The position numbers and the translations under genes are program-made. From assembly GCA_947379975.1 (NCBI GenBank), contig CANCPF010000041.1, positions 1 to 11,194 of the forward strand: a DNA stretch of 11,194 bases, in the 5' to 3' direction. The notes beneath the pieces were generated by a model that ran no database searches, was not told the origin of the DNA, and worked only from the letters and a program-made list of their open reading frames with translations. The stretch is from Methylophilaceae bacterium (GTDB lineage Bacteria; Pseudomonadota; Gammaproteobacteria; Burkholderiales; Methylophilaceae). Positions 1 to 5,813 of this stretch are shown here, piece after piece. Within the stretch, counting starts at the first letter, position 1. The number at the start of each line of letters is the position of its first letter.

Positions 1-477
1 CGTATTAATGAGGACTGGGAAGTGTTTTCTGGCCTAGCTTTTATGGATGCCAAAATTCTCGCTGTAGCCGAGAATGTAAATGCAAACACGGGCTTGATTA
101 CCTCGGCGGACCCAAGATACGTAGGTCAGCGTGCGCGTAACACGGCTAAAGCCACCTTTAATGTCTGGACAACTTATAAGCTTTCCAGTCATTGGAAGTT
201 GGGTGGTGGATTAGAAGCCAAGGGTGATCGTTATGGTTACAATCCTTCAACAACCTTGGCTACACAATTCGTGAATGGCGAATTTCAGCCTAATGTATTA
301 CCAGGCTATATGCGCTTAGACGCGATGCTGACTTATGAAGAGAAAAAATGGGCGGTACGCTTGAACGTGAAAAATCTGCTGGATAAAACCTACTACGATG
401 CATTGTATGACAACGGCAGTTTCTCAGTGCCAGGTAATCGCAGAACAGTCATTGTGACCACTGAATATAAATTTTAA
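1..477 (+). CDS. TonB-dependent siderophore-type receptor, C-terminal fragment (5' end outside window)
   Basis: The reading frame is open from base 1 (RINEDWEVFSGLAF...) to a TAA at 475-477, giving 158 residues of the end of an outer-membrane beta-barrel. Alternating aromatic/polar strands are visible. The segment NVKNLLDKTYYDALYDNG followed by SVPGNRR is the typical last-strands signature of TonB-dependent siderophore receptors. The protein ends in VTTEYKF, whose terminal Phe is the usual outer-membrane assembly signal for BAM. A PiuC/YbiX hydroxylase gene begins 22 bases downstream. This pairing is well known for catecholate siderophore receptors (Fiu/PiuA class), so a ferric-siderophore substrate is likely, though the barrel end alone cannot fix it. 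The plug and TonB box are missing because of the window edge, not because of a visible mutation. Confidence 0.9.
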   Translation, partial: RINEDWEVFSGLAFMDAKILAVAENVNANTGLITSADPRYVGQRARNTAKATFNVWTTYKLSSHWKLGGGLEAKGDRYGYNPSTTLATQFVNGEFQPNVLPGYMRLDAMLTYEEKKWAVRLNVKNLLDKTYYDALYDNGSFSVPGNRRTVIVTTEYKF

Positions 478-499
478 CGGCCATTATCTAGGATAAAAA

Positions 500-1180
500 A
501 TGTTATTGCGCGTACCTCAAGTATTAAATGCTGATGAGCTTAAACAGATGCAATCACTCATGGAAGCTGCTAAATGGGTAGATGGAAAAGTGACTGCAGG
601 CACGCAATCTGCGCAGGTTAAACGCAATATTCAATTGCCAGAATCATCGCCAGAGGCCGAGGCGGCGCGGCAGATTGTGCTAACAGCACTTAGCCGCAAT
701 GCGCTATTTTTTTCTGCCGCGCTACCTAAAAAAATCTATCCGCCATTATTTAATCAATACCGTGATGGCATGGATTTTGGCGCACATATTGATAACGCGG
801 TGCGCACGCACGCCATAACAGGTTTGCATGTACGTACCGATATTTCATGCACTTTATTCCTAGCGGATCCTGATAGTTATGATGGTGGCGAGTTGGTGGT
901 GGAAGATACTTATGGCCAGCAAATGGTGAAATTGCCGGCTGGCGATATGGTGCTTTACCCTGGCACCAGCTTGCATCATGTGCGGCCAGTCACCAGTGGT
1001 GCAAGGTTGGCCAGCTTCTTTTGGCTACAAAGTATGATACGCGATGATGCACAAAGAACGCTGTTATTTGATATGGATGCCGCCATTGTGACGCTGCGTC
1101 AGCAGGTGGGCGACAATGCAGCGGTCATTCGGCTCACTGGCAATTACCATAATCTTATCCGCATGTGGGCTGATACTTAA
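500..1180 (+). CDS. piuC: PKHD-type Fe(II)/2-oxoglutarate-dependent hydroxylase (PiuC/YbiX family)
   Basis: The 226-residue product has the usual length for the YbiX/PiuC family. The iron site is visible as H96-x-D98 (in DFGAHIDNA) and a distal His in the SLHHV segment (H159 most likely). R169 in SGARLASFFW is the expected 2-oxoglutarate ligand. The conserved lead-in YPPLFNQYRDG (80-90) is present. The start is the ATG preceded by AGGA at 490-493, 6 bases away. The family couples oxidative decarboxylation of 2-oxoglutarate to hydroxylation of a substrate that is generally not defined. Its genes sit beside iron-siderophore receptor genes, as here, and were named for iron-regulated uptake. A role in iron or siderophore handling is inferred from this context. 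The gene is probably cotranscribed with the receptor. No Fur box is seen in the 22-base gap; it would be expected upstream of the receptor, outside the window. Confidence 0.93.
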   Translation: MLLRVPQVLNADELKQMQSLMEAAKWVDGKVTAGTQSAQVKRNIQLPESSPEAEAARQIVLTALSRNALFFSAALPKKIYPPLFNQYRDGMDFGAHIDNAVRTHAITGLHVRTDISCTLFLADPDSYDGGELVVEDTYGQQMVKLPAGDMVLYPGTSLHHVRPVTSGARLASFFWLQSMIRDDAQRTLLFDMDAAIVTLRQQVGDNAAVIRLTGNYHNLIRMWADT

Positions 1181-1197
1181 CTTTAGTCAGCAAGGTA

Positions 1198-1212
1198 GCC
1201 AATGCTATTGGC
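1198..1212. repeat. Short perfect hairpin between convergent genes
   Basis: GCCAAT-GCT-ATTGGC forms a 6-bp stem with a 3-base loop in the 89-base gap between the convergent hydroxylase and CBS-protein genes. A related copy, TAGCCAAAGCTGGC, lies at 1239-1252 and can form a 4-bp GCCA/TGGC stem. Neither is followed by a clear T-run on either strand, so a classical intrinsic terminator is not supported. The position between convergent genes still makes a transcript-end role plausible. Confidence 0.35.
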
Positions 1213-1269
1213 CAAGTTTGCCTATCAATGAGCCATCATAGCCAAAGCTGGCAATGTAACAGAGAATAC

Positions 1270-1707
1270 TTAGCCTTTAATATAATGTTCTAACTGCTTA
1301 ATAAGTTCTTGTTGATAAGCCATGGTTTCTTTGACTAAATCACCGATAGAAAGCATGCCTAACACTTTTTCGTTGTCTACCACAGGTAAGTGGCGGATGC
1401 GTTTTTCAGACATTAGCGACATAGCATACTCTACGTTATCGTTGGGTGTAGCAGATAATACCTTGTCCGTCATCACTTCACTAATCTGTGTGGTTTTTGA
1501 AGATCTACCTTTGAGAATAACCTCACGGGCATAGTCGCGCTCAGAAAAAATACCGACTAATTTTTCGCCATCGATGACCAATAAAGCGCCAATCTTATAT
1601 TCAGCCAAAATGACTAAGGCATCAAATACCGGTCTATGCGGGGCAATTGAAATGACTTCTTTATATTTTTTACATTCTAGTAATTGCTGTAAGGTTTTCA
1701 TACTCAT
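1270..1707 (-). CDS. Two-CBS-domain protein
   Basis: The product is 145 residues made almost entirely of a tandem CBS pair (Bateman module). CBS1 includes ALVILAEYKIGALLVIDGE and then LVGIFSERDYAREV. CBS2 includes MTDKVLSATPNDNVEYAM followed by RIRHLPVVDNEKVLGMLSIGD. The IGALLV, GIFSERD and RHLPVVD motifs are diagnostic. Stand-alone CBS pairs usually bind adenine nucleotides (AMP/ATP/SAM) and act as sensors, but ligand and partner are unknown here. I chose the ATG at 1707 because AGAGG (plus-strand CCTCT at 1716-1720) lies 8 bases upstream. The frame extends 23 codons further, but that hydrophobic stretch would overlap the ribosome-binding site and predicted promoter. ATG at 1713 and 1701 are weaker alternatives. 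The gene is monocistronic and divergent from the marR cassette. Confidence 0.88.
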   Translation of the reverse strand: MSMKTLQQLLECKKYKEVISIAPHRPVFDALVILAEYKIGALLVIDGEKLVGIFSERDYAREVILKGRSSKTTQISEVMTDKVLSATPNDNVEYAMSLMSEKRIRHLPVVDNEKVLGMLSIGDLVKETMAYQQELIKQLEHYIKG

Positions 1708-1715
1708 CGCCATCA

Positions 1716-1720
1716 CCTCT
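1716..1720 (-). promoter_or_regulatory. Ribosome binding site deciding the CBS-protein start
   Basis: AGAGG on the minus strand sits 8 bases from the ATG at 1707, 2 bases from an ATG at 1713 and 14 from an ATG at 1701. Spacing favours 1707. Confidence 0.6.
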
Positions 1721-1748
1721 TTATTTGGTTGGTGGATTAACAATATTA

Positions 1749-1776
1749 AATATACACCAATAAATATTTTAGCCAA
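1749..1776 (-). promoter_or_regulatory. Candidate sigma-70 promoter for the CBS-protein gene
   Basis: On the minus strand, TTGGCT (1776-1771, 4/6 to TTGACA) is followed after 16 bases by TATATT (1754-1749, 5/6 to TATAAT). This would start transcription near 1742 and leave a leader of about 35 bases that includes the AGAGG site. The region is AT-rich, so chance matches are possible. Confidence 0.4.
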
Positions 1777-1804
1777 TATCCAGCCAGCAATTTAAGTAAA
1801 TCTA

Positions 1805-1832
1805 TTGACATAGTTAGCTTGCTAATTATAAT
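1805..1832 (+). promoter_or_regulatory. Consensus sigma-70 promoter of the marR cassette
   Basis: TTGACA at 1805-1810 and TATAAT at 1827-1832 are both perfect hexamers, separated by 16 bases. This is the strongest promoter in the window. The predicted transcription start is about 1838-1841, only a few bases before the marR ATG at 1843. Upstream starts in the same frame (TTG 1819, ATG 1831) lie inside the promoter and can therefore be excluded for transcripts from it. Confidence 0.85.
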
Positions 1833-1846
1833 GGTGCTAACTATGT
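1808..1846. repeat. 11-bp inverted repeat flanking the marR start site
   Basis: ACATAGTTAGC (1808-1818) and GCTAACTATGT (1836-1846) are perfect inverted copies separated by 17 bases that include the -10 hexamer. The left arm is shared with the SlyA-type palindrome. The right arm covers the predicted transcription start and the ATG. The layout suggests two overlapping dimer sites or three half-sites. Confidence 0.75.
1810..1829. promoter_or_regulatory. SlyA/MarR-type operator overlapping the marR promoter
   Basis: ATAGTTAGC-TT-GCTAATTAT is a 20-bp palindrome with one arm mismatch. Its core TTAGCTTGCTAA (1814-1825) is the reverse complement of TTAGCAAGCTAA, the published SlyA consensus site as I recall it. 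It runs from the last base of the -35 hexamer through the spacer into the -10 hexamer, so a bound dimer should block RNA polymerase. A third half-site, GCTAACTATG, follows at 1836-1845 over the start codon. Autorepression by the adjacent MarR protein is inferred. Confidence 0.75.
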
Positions 1847-2346
1847 TGCAATTAAAAGATCTTCCTACCCCTGAAGTGCTAGACCAATTTGCTGAACGCT
1901 ATCCAGATGCGGATGTGACGGCGGTGGCTGGTTTTCTACAATTATTAAGTGTCGCCACCGACTTATCGGTAGCGCTGGATATTTGTTTGACTAAGCATGG
2001 CTTATTACAAGGTCGCTGGTGGGTGTTAATTCTGCTGATGCGTGAACAAACAAAAATTTCCACACCATCAAGTTTGGCGGATAAATCTGGCGTTTCACGT
2101 GCCACTATGACTGGTTTGTTGGATGGCTTAGCGCAAAATGGTTTGGTAGAACGTGTGTTTGCCAAAGAGGATAGGCGCAGTGTATTAATACACTTAACGG
2201 AGGCTGGTCAGGCTAAGTTGGATGTGGTCATGCCTGATTATTACTATCGAGTCAGAAATTGCATGCAGGCATTAAATGAAGAGCAGCGTACACAACTACA
2301 GTTGATATTAGGTTTGATTAGGTCAGGTATTCCAGCGCTTGTTTAA
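1843..2346 (+). CDS. MarR/SlyA-family transcriptional regulator
   Basis: The product is 167 residues. An N-terminal dimerisation helix region (about 5-55, from LPTPEVLDQFAERYPDAD) leads into a winged helix-turn-helix. SSLADKSGVSRATMTGLLDGL is the recognition region, and LVERVFAKEDRRS is the wing with the family-typical D-x-R-S motif. LTEAGQAKL and the C-terminal helices complete the dimer interface. I start it at the ATG at 1843 because the conserved N-terminus begins just after it and the two upstream in-frame starts fall within the promoter. There is no Shine-Dalgarno sequence and the predicted leader is only 2-5 bases, so translation may be leaderless. MarR proteins usually repress their own gene and a neighbouring efflux or detoxification gene, relieved by small phenolic or similar ligands. 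Here the likely targets are itself and the two genes downstream. Confidence 0.9.
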   Translation: MLQLKDLPTPEVLDQFAERYPDADVTAVAGFLQLLSVATDLSVALDICLTKHGLLQGRWWVLILLMREQTKISTPSSLADKSGVSRATMTGLLDGLAQNGLVERVFAKEDRRSVLIHLTEAGQAKLDVVMPDYYYRVRNCMQALNEEQRTQLQLILGLIRSGIPALV

Positions 2347-2415
2347 GCTGTAATGATTAATTTTTGTAGTACAACATACTTAGTTTTTTAATATTCCATG
2401 AAAGAGAGTCAAAAA

Positions 2416-2793
2416 ATGTCCACTATTAAAACGCAAATCGCCGCTATCAATGCAGCGTTCGATCAAGCATTTAACGCTAAAGAAGCAGAAAAAATTGCTC
2501 AGCTTTATGATGTAAATGCAGTCGTAATGCCAGCGCCTGCCGGTGCACCTGTATTAGGTGCTAGCGCTATTCAAACATTTTTTGCCGGCTTAATTAGCGC
2601 GGGTGTGATTGAGCATCAATTAACACTAGTCGACGCGGTGGAAGATGGCAACCTTGCTTATCAGCGCGGTAACTGGGCTGGTGCAATGATCGATGAAAGC
2701 GGCGTAAAACAAACTTTTGGCGGTAACGTACATCTTGTCTATCGTAAACAAGCCGATGGTGGATGGAAAGCGGTTACACACATTTGGAACTAA
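2416..2793 (+). CDS. NTF2-fold SgcJ/DUF4440-like small protein
   Basis: The product is 125 residues from the ATG at 2416. I prefer this start to the ATG at 2398 because GAGAG (2404-2408) lies 7 bases upstream of 2416. The pattern is that of a SnoaL/SgcJ-type NTF2-like domain. An N-terminal helix (IAAINAAFDQAFNAKEAEKI) and AQLYDVNAVVMPAPAG are followed by beta strands AYQRGNWAGAMID and VHLVYRKQADGGWKAVTHIWN. Such cone-shaped folds bind small hydrophobic ligands or act as minor isomerases or hydrolases, but many members have no known activity and I cannot assign one. It sits 69 bases after marR and 34 before the permease gene, so cotranscription is likely. No signal peptide is seen, so the protein is probably cytoplasmic. 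Confidence 0.83.
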   Translation: MSTIKTQIAAINAAFDQAFNAKEAEKIAQLYDVNAVVMPAPAGAPVLGASAIQTFFAGLISAGVIEHQLTLVDAVEDGNLAYQRGNWAGAMIDESGVKQTFGGNVHLVYRKQADGGWKAVTHIWN

Positions 2794-2827
2794 AGCGTCG
2801 TTAAAGCCAATTTGATACATTCACACC

Positions 2828-3745
2828 ATGCCGCTCAATAAAACACACACTATTCGCGCTTTTTTCGCCTTAATTGTACTCAGTATAATTTGGGGGTATA
2901 ACTGGGTGGTAATGAAAAGTGCATTGCAATATTCTGGTGTTTTTCAGTTTATTGCTTTACGTATCAGCATAGGTGCGTTGTGTTTGTTTTTAATTGTAAT
3001 AGCCTTACGTAAACCTATCAAAATTAAGCATGTGGGCAGCTTAATTTTATTAGGCTTATTACAATCTGGTGGTTTCACAGGTTTGCTTATGTGGGCCTTG
3101 GTGGCAGGCGGTGCCGGTAAAACGTCAGTGCTCACTTGCACTATGCCATTCTGGGTTATTTTGCTTGCTTGGCCGCTCTTAGGTGAAAAAATTAGTGGCT
3201 GGCAGTGGCCTGCCATTATTTTATCTGCGCTTGGGATGTTGTTTATACTGGATCCATACAATATTGGCGCGGATAAATTTAGTATGTTGCTTGCATTGCT
3301 TTCTGGAATAAGTTGGGCGCTGTCAGTTATTGTGGCTAAAAAGCTGCACCAGCGGGCGCCTGATTTAGATTTACTCACCTTGACAGCTTGGCAAATGTTA
3401 TTTGGTGCTGTGCCCATTGTGATCGCTGCTCTTTTAATTCCGGCGCCGGCTATCCAATGGACGCCGTACTTTATTGGTGCCGTCATTTTTAATGCCGTAT
3501 TGTGTAACGCGTTGGCTTGGATGTTGTGGCTATATGCCTTAAAGCGCCTCAATGCTGGTGTTGCTAGTATGACAACCTTATTAGTGCCGGTTATTGCCGT
3601 TGTAGCTGCCTGGCTAGAGTTAAGTGAAGTGCCAAACACTAATGAGTCTATAGGGATGGCCATGATCGTACTATCACTATGCATTATCTCTATTGTTAGC
3701 ATACGTAAACATCTGCCTACAGATCCCGCCATGGGACAAGAATAG
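2828..3745 (+). CDS. EamA/DMT-superfamily permease (RhaT/YdcZ-like)
   Basis: The 305-residue product has about ten hydrophobic segments arranged as two EamA repeats. The first (about 10-142) begins AFFALIVLSIIWGYNWVVMKSAL and ends at the ILSALGMLFIL segment after PLLGEKISGWQW. The second (about 150-290) begins FSMLLALLSGISWALSVIVAKK and ends with LLVPVIAVVAAWLELSE followed by the last helix. The paired P-x-x-x-x-L-GE/SE elements before the last helix of each half are typical of the family. Members export amino acids, drugs or other small metabolites across the inner membrane. The substrate cannot be read from sequence. The start is the ATG at 2828, without a strong Shine-Dalgarno site. It is probably the effector gene of the MarR-controlled cassette. 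Confidence 0.9.
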   Translation: MPLNKTHTIRAFFALIVLSIIWGYNWVVMKSALQYSGVFQFIALRISIGALCLFLIVIALRKPIKIKHVGSLILLGLLQSGGFTGLLMWALVAGGAGKTSVLTCTMPFWVILLAWPLLGEKISGWQWPAIILSALGMLFILDPYNIGADKFSMLLALLSGISWALSVIVAKKLHQRAPDLDLLTLTAWQMLFGAVPIVIAALLIPAPAIQWTPYFIGAVIFNAVLCNALAWMLWLYALKRLNAGVASMTTLLVPVIAVVAAWLELSEVPNTNESIGMAMIVLSLCIISIVSIRKHLPTDPAMGQE

Positions 3746-3797
3746 TCTGCGCTAATCCTAATAACAAACCATCCTGCACCTTACTACAACGCTAAAC

Positions 3798-3825
3798 TTG
3801 AGTTTTTACACATGCCCAATATGAT
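3798..3825 (+). promoter_or_regulatory. Candidate sigma-70 promoter for the yebC-ruv-tol cluster
   Basis: TTGAGT (3798-3803, 4/6) and TATGAT (3820-3825, 5/6) are separated by 16 bases, giving a start near 3832 and a leader of about 34 bases before yebC. An alternative pairing, TTTACA (3805-3810) with TAAAAT (3825-3830), has a spacer of only 14. The 120-base gap upstream of yebC is the largest in this part and has no other clear signal. Confidence 0.5.
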
Positions 3826-3865
3826 AAAATGGCTTAATATGTAAAAAACTAATCAAGGAAATAGT

Positions 3866-4591
3866 ATGGCAGGTCATAGTAAATGGGCAAATATCCAGCA
3901 CCGCAAAGGTCGTCAAGACGCAAAACGCGGAAAAATTTTCACCAAAATCATTAAAGAAATCACCGTTGCAGCACGTATGAGCGGTGGCGATGTGACCATG
4001 AATCCACGCTTGCGCGCGGCTGTGGCTGAAGCTAAAGAAGAGAATATGCCAGCGGACAATATTATCCGCGCCATTAAAAAAGGCACCGGTGAACTTGAAG
4101 GTGTGAATTACGAAGAAATTCGCTACGAAGGCTACGGCATTAACGGCGCAGCGATTATTATTGACTGCTTAACTGACAATAAACAACGCGCAGTGGCCGA
4201 TGTCCGCCATGCGCTCACTAAGTTTGGCGGAAATTTAGGTACCGACGGCTCTGTGGCTTTTATGTTCAAACATTGCGGTAGCTTGATTTATGAGCCAGGC
4301 ACAGATGAAGATAAAGTGATGGAAATTGCGCTTGATGCGGGTGCGGAAGATGTGGTGACGGATGAAGACGGCAGCATTGAAGTGATTACCCCGCCAAATG
4401 ATTTTTTAACGATAAAAGAAGCAATGGAAGCCGCTGGCTTAAAAGCAGTGTTGGCCGAAGTGACCATGAAGCCAAGTATTGAAACAGTGTTTACTGGCGA
4501 CGATGCAGTAAAAATGCAAAAAATCTTAGATGCGTTAGAAGATTTGGATGACGTGCAAGATGTGTACACCACGGCGGTTATCGAAGAGTAA
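3866..4591 (+). CDS. yebC: YebC/PmpR/TACO1-family protein
   Basis: The product is 241 residues, the standard family length. The hallmark N-terminus MAGHSKWANIQHRKGRQDAK is followed by KIFTKIIKEITVAARMSGGD, then AKEENMPADNIIRAIKKGTGE and RYEGYGINGAAIIIDCLTDN. AAGRH-like domain 1 (about 1-75) and the two later alpha/beta domains are complete. AAGGaa-type spacing is good: AAGGAA at 3855-3860 lies 5 bases before the ATG. The family was first called a transcriptional regulator (PmpR). More recent work on YebC and mitochondrial TACO1 supports a translation role at proline-rich stalling motifs. Proximity to ruvC is a long-known gene order in proteobacteria. The gene ends with tandem in-frame stops, TAA TGA. 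Confidence 0.96.
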   Translation: MAGHSKWANIQHRKGRQDAKRGKIFTKIIKEITVAARMSGGDVTMNPRLRAAVAEAKEENMPADNIIRAIKKGTGELEGVNYEEIRYEGYGINGAAIIIDCLTDNKQRAVADVRHALTKFGGNLGTDGSVAFMFKHCGSLIYEPGTDEDKVMEIALDAGAEDVVTDEDGSIEVITPPNDFLTIKEAMEAAGLKAVLAEVTMKPSIETVFTGDDAVKMQKILDALEDLDDVQDVYTTAVIEE

Positions 4592-4602
4592 TGACAAGAT
4601 AA
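4591..4602 (+). other. Three-codon mini-ORF between yebC and ruvC
   Basis: ATG ACA AGA TAA begins at the last base of the yebC stop codon (TAATG overlap) and ends exactly where the GTG start of ruvC begins. It is in frame with ruvC. It may be the remnant of a coupled ruvC start or a site for terminate-and-reinitiate coupling. It could equally be chance. Confidence 0.35.
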
Positions 4603-5187
4603 GTGGCCATTACTGCAATCATCACGCCGGCGATTAGAATCCTAGGCATCGATCCCGGCCTGCGCATCACAGGTTTTGGTGTTATTGAAAAAATAGGTGA
4701 AAAAATCACCTATATTGCTAGTGGTACGATTAAAACGGCGAGTGGTAAAAAAAATGTAATTGAAGGCGAAGATGACCGAGAAGAGTTACCCGCGCGCTTA
4801 AAAATTATATTGGATGGTCTATTTGAAGTGATTGACACTTATCAGCCCAACCAAGTGGCGATTGAAAAAGTATTTGTCAATGTGAATCCGCAGTCGACAC
4901 TTTTATTAGGTCAAGCCCGTGGTGCGGCAATTAGTGCTGCGGTTATTCGCAATTTAAGTGTGGCAGAATATACGGCATTGCAGGTGAAGCAGGCGGTGGT
5001 TGGCAACGGTCATGCGCAAAAAGAGCAAGTTCAGGAAATGGTCAAGCGCTTACTTAAATTGCCGGCCGTACCTAAGCCGGATTCTGCAGATGCTTTGGCC
5101 TGTGCGATTTGTCATGCGCACGGTGGACAAGGTTTGGGCCGGCTAGCAACTGCAGGCTTTCGCGTAAAAGGTGGTCGGCTAATATAA
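4603..5187 (+). CDS. ruvC: Crossover junction endodeoxyribonuclease RuvC
   Basis: RuvC resolves Holliday junctions made during recombination and fork repair, acting on RuvAB-bound junctions. The 194-residue protein carries the four acidic catalytic residues: D17 (LGIDPGLRITGFGVIE), E88 (VAIEKVFVNVNPQS), and D160 and D163 (PKPDSADALACAICHAH). The start is the GTG at 4603; there is no in-frame ATG between the preceding TAA and the catalytic D17. This gives about ten more residues before RILGIDPG than is usual. Residues about 49-60 (charged, rich in Glu, Asp and Lys) form an insertion between ASG and ELPARLK that E. coli RuvC lacks. An A8 run (4747-4754) encodes the beginning of this insertion. 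The rest is well conserved, so the enzyme is likely functional. It ends in tandem TAA TGA. Confidence 0.95.
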   Translation: MAITAIITPAIRILGIDPGLRITGFGVIEKIGEKITYIASGTIKTASGKKNVIEGEDDREELPARLKIILDGLFEVIDTYQPNQVAIEKVFVNVNPQSTLLLGQARGAAISAAVIRNLSVAEYTALQVKQAVVGNGHAQKEQVQEMVKRLLKLPAVPKPDSADALACAICHAHGGQGLGRLATAGFRVKGGRLI

Positions 5188-5211
5188 TGACAACGCAATG
5201 ATAGGAATAAA

Positions 5212-5796
5212 ATGATCGCTCAGTTAACCGGTGTACTCATAGAAAAAAATCCGCCACAGATTGTGCTGGATGTGCACGGCGTAGGCTATGAAGTTGAAGT
5301 GCCGATGAGCACATTTTATAATTTGCCAGAGCTGGGCCAGTCGATTAAGTTGCTCACCCAGTTTGTGGTAAGAGAAGATGCACAGTTACTGTATGGCTTT
5401 GGTTCAAACCATGAGCGTATGGCGTTTAGGCAACTGGTTAAAGTGAGTGGCATTGGTGCAAAATCGGCGTTGGTGATATTGTCCGGGCTTTCAGTCGATG
5501 AGCTTGGTCATGCTATTCAGTCACAAGATACGGCTTTGCTCACCAGAATTCCAGGCATAGGCAAAAAAACTGCAGAGCGCATGTTGCTGGAGTTGCGTGA
5601 TAAATTTAACTTTACCAGCTCAGCCACTTCAGCGGCAGGTTCGACTCAAGCGGGCCATACTAGCGATATATTAAATGCCTTAGTCGCTTTAGGCTATAAC
5701 GAGCGCGAGGCGGGCTTGGCGGTAAAGGGTTTAGCTAAAGACATCAGCGTTTCTGAGGGAATTAAGTTGGCTTTAAAGAGCTTCTCTAAAAACTAA
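5212..5796 (+). CDS. ruvA: Holliday junction DNA helicase subunit RuvA
   Basis: RuvA binds the four-way junction as a tetramer and loads RuvB. The 194-residue product has an N-terminal OB domain (1-63, IAQLTGVLIEK...), including the acidic pin E55-D56 in VVREDAQLLYGF. Two helix-hairpin-helix motifs follow: LVKVSGIGAKSAL (75-87) and LTRIPGIGKKTAERML (110-125). A Ser/Thr/Ala-rich flexible linker (about 134-150) leads to the C-terminal RuvB-binding domain, DILNALVALGYNEREA. The ATG at 5212 is preceded by ATAGGAATAAA, a usable ribosome-binding site, 24 bases after ruvC. The length is normal and no residue looks damaged. Confidence 0.96.
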   Translation: MIAQLTGVLIEKNPPQIVLDVHGVGYEVEVPMSTFYNLPELGQSIKLLTQFVVREDAQLLYGFGSNHERMAFRQLVKVSGIGAKSALVILSGLSVDELGHAIQSQDTALLTRIPGIGKKTAERMLLELRDKFNFTSSATSAAGSTQAGHTSDILNALVALGYNEREAGLAVKGLAKDISVSEGIKLALKSFSKN

Positions 5797-5813
5797 CGTC
5801 ATTCAATATAGCT

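Noticed and set aside
1714..1776. N-terminal extension of the CBS protein starting at 1776 (a hydrophobic segment)
   Set aside because: The good AGAGG site fits the start at 1707 and the extension overlaps the predicted promoter; CBS proteins of this type start near the later Met.
1819..1842. Upstream in-frame starts (TTG 1819, ATG 1831) for the MarR gene
   Set aside because: They fall inside the TTGACA/TATAAT promoter and would not be on its transcript; conserved family sequence begins after 1843.
2364..2394. TTGTA-G-TACAA dyad and a possible weak promoter (TTGTAG/TTTAAT) before the NTF2-like gene
   Set aside because: Arms are only 5 bp in AT-rich sequence and the hexamers match poorly; the strong marR promoter explains expression.
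2944..3732. Long minus-strand open frame of 262 codons opposite the EamA permease
   Set aside because: It is antisense to a well-supported permease and its translation shows no recognisable domain; it looks like a shadow of the plus-strand codon pattern.
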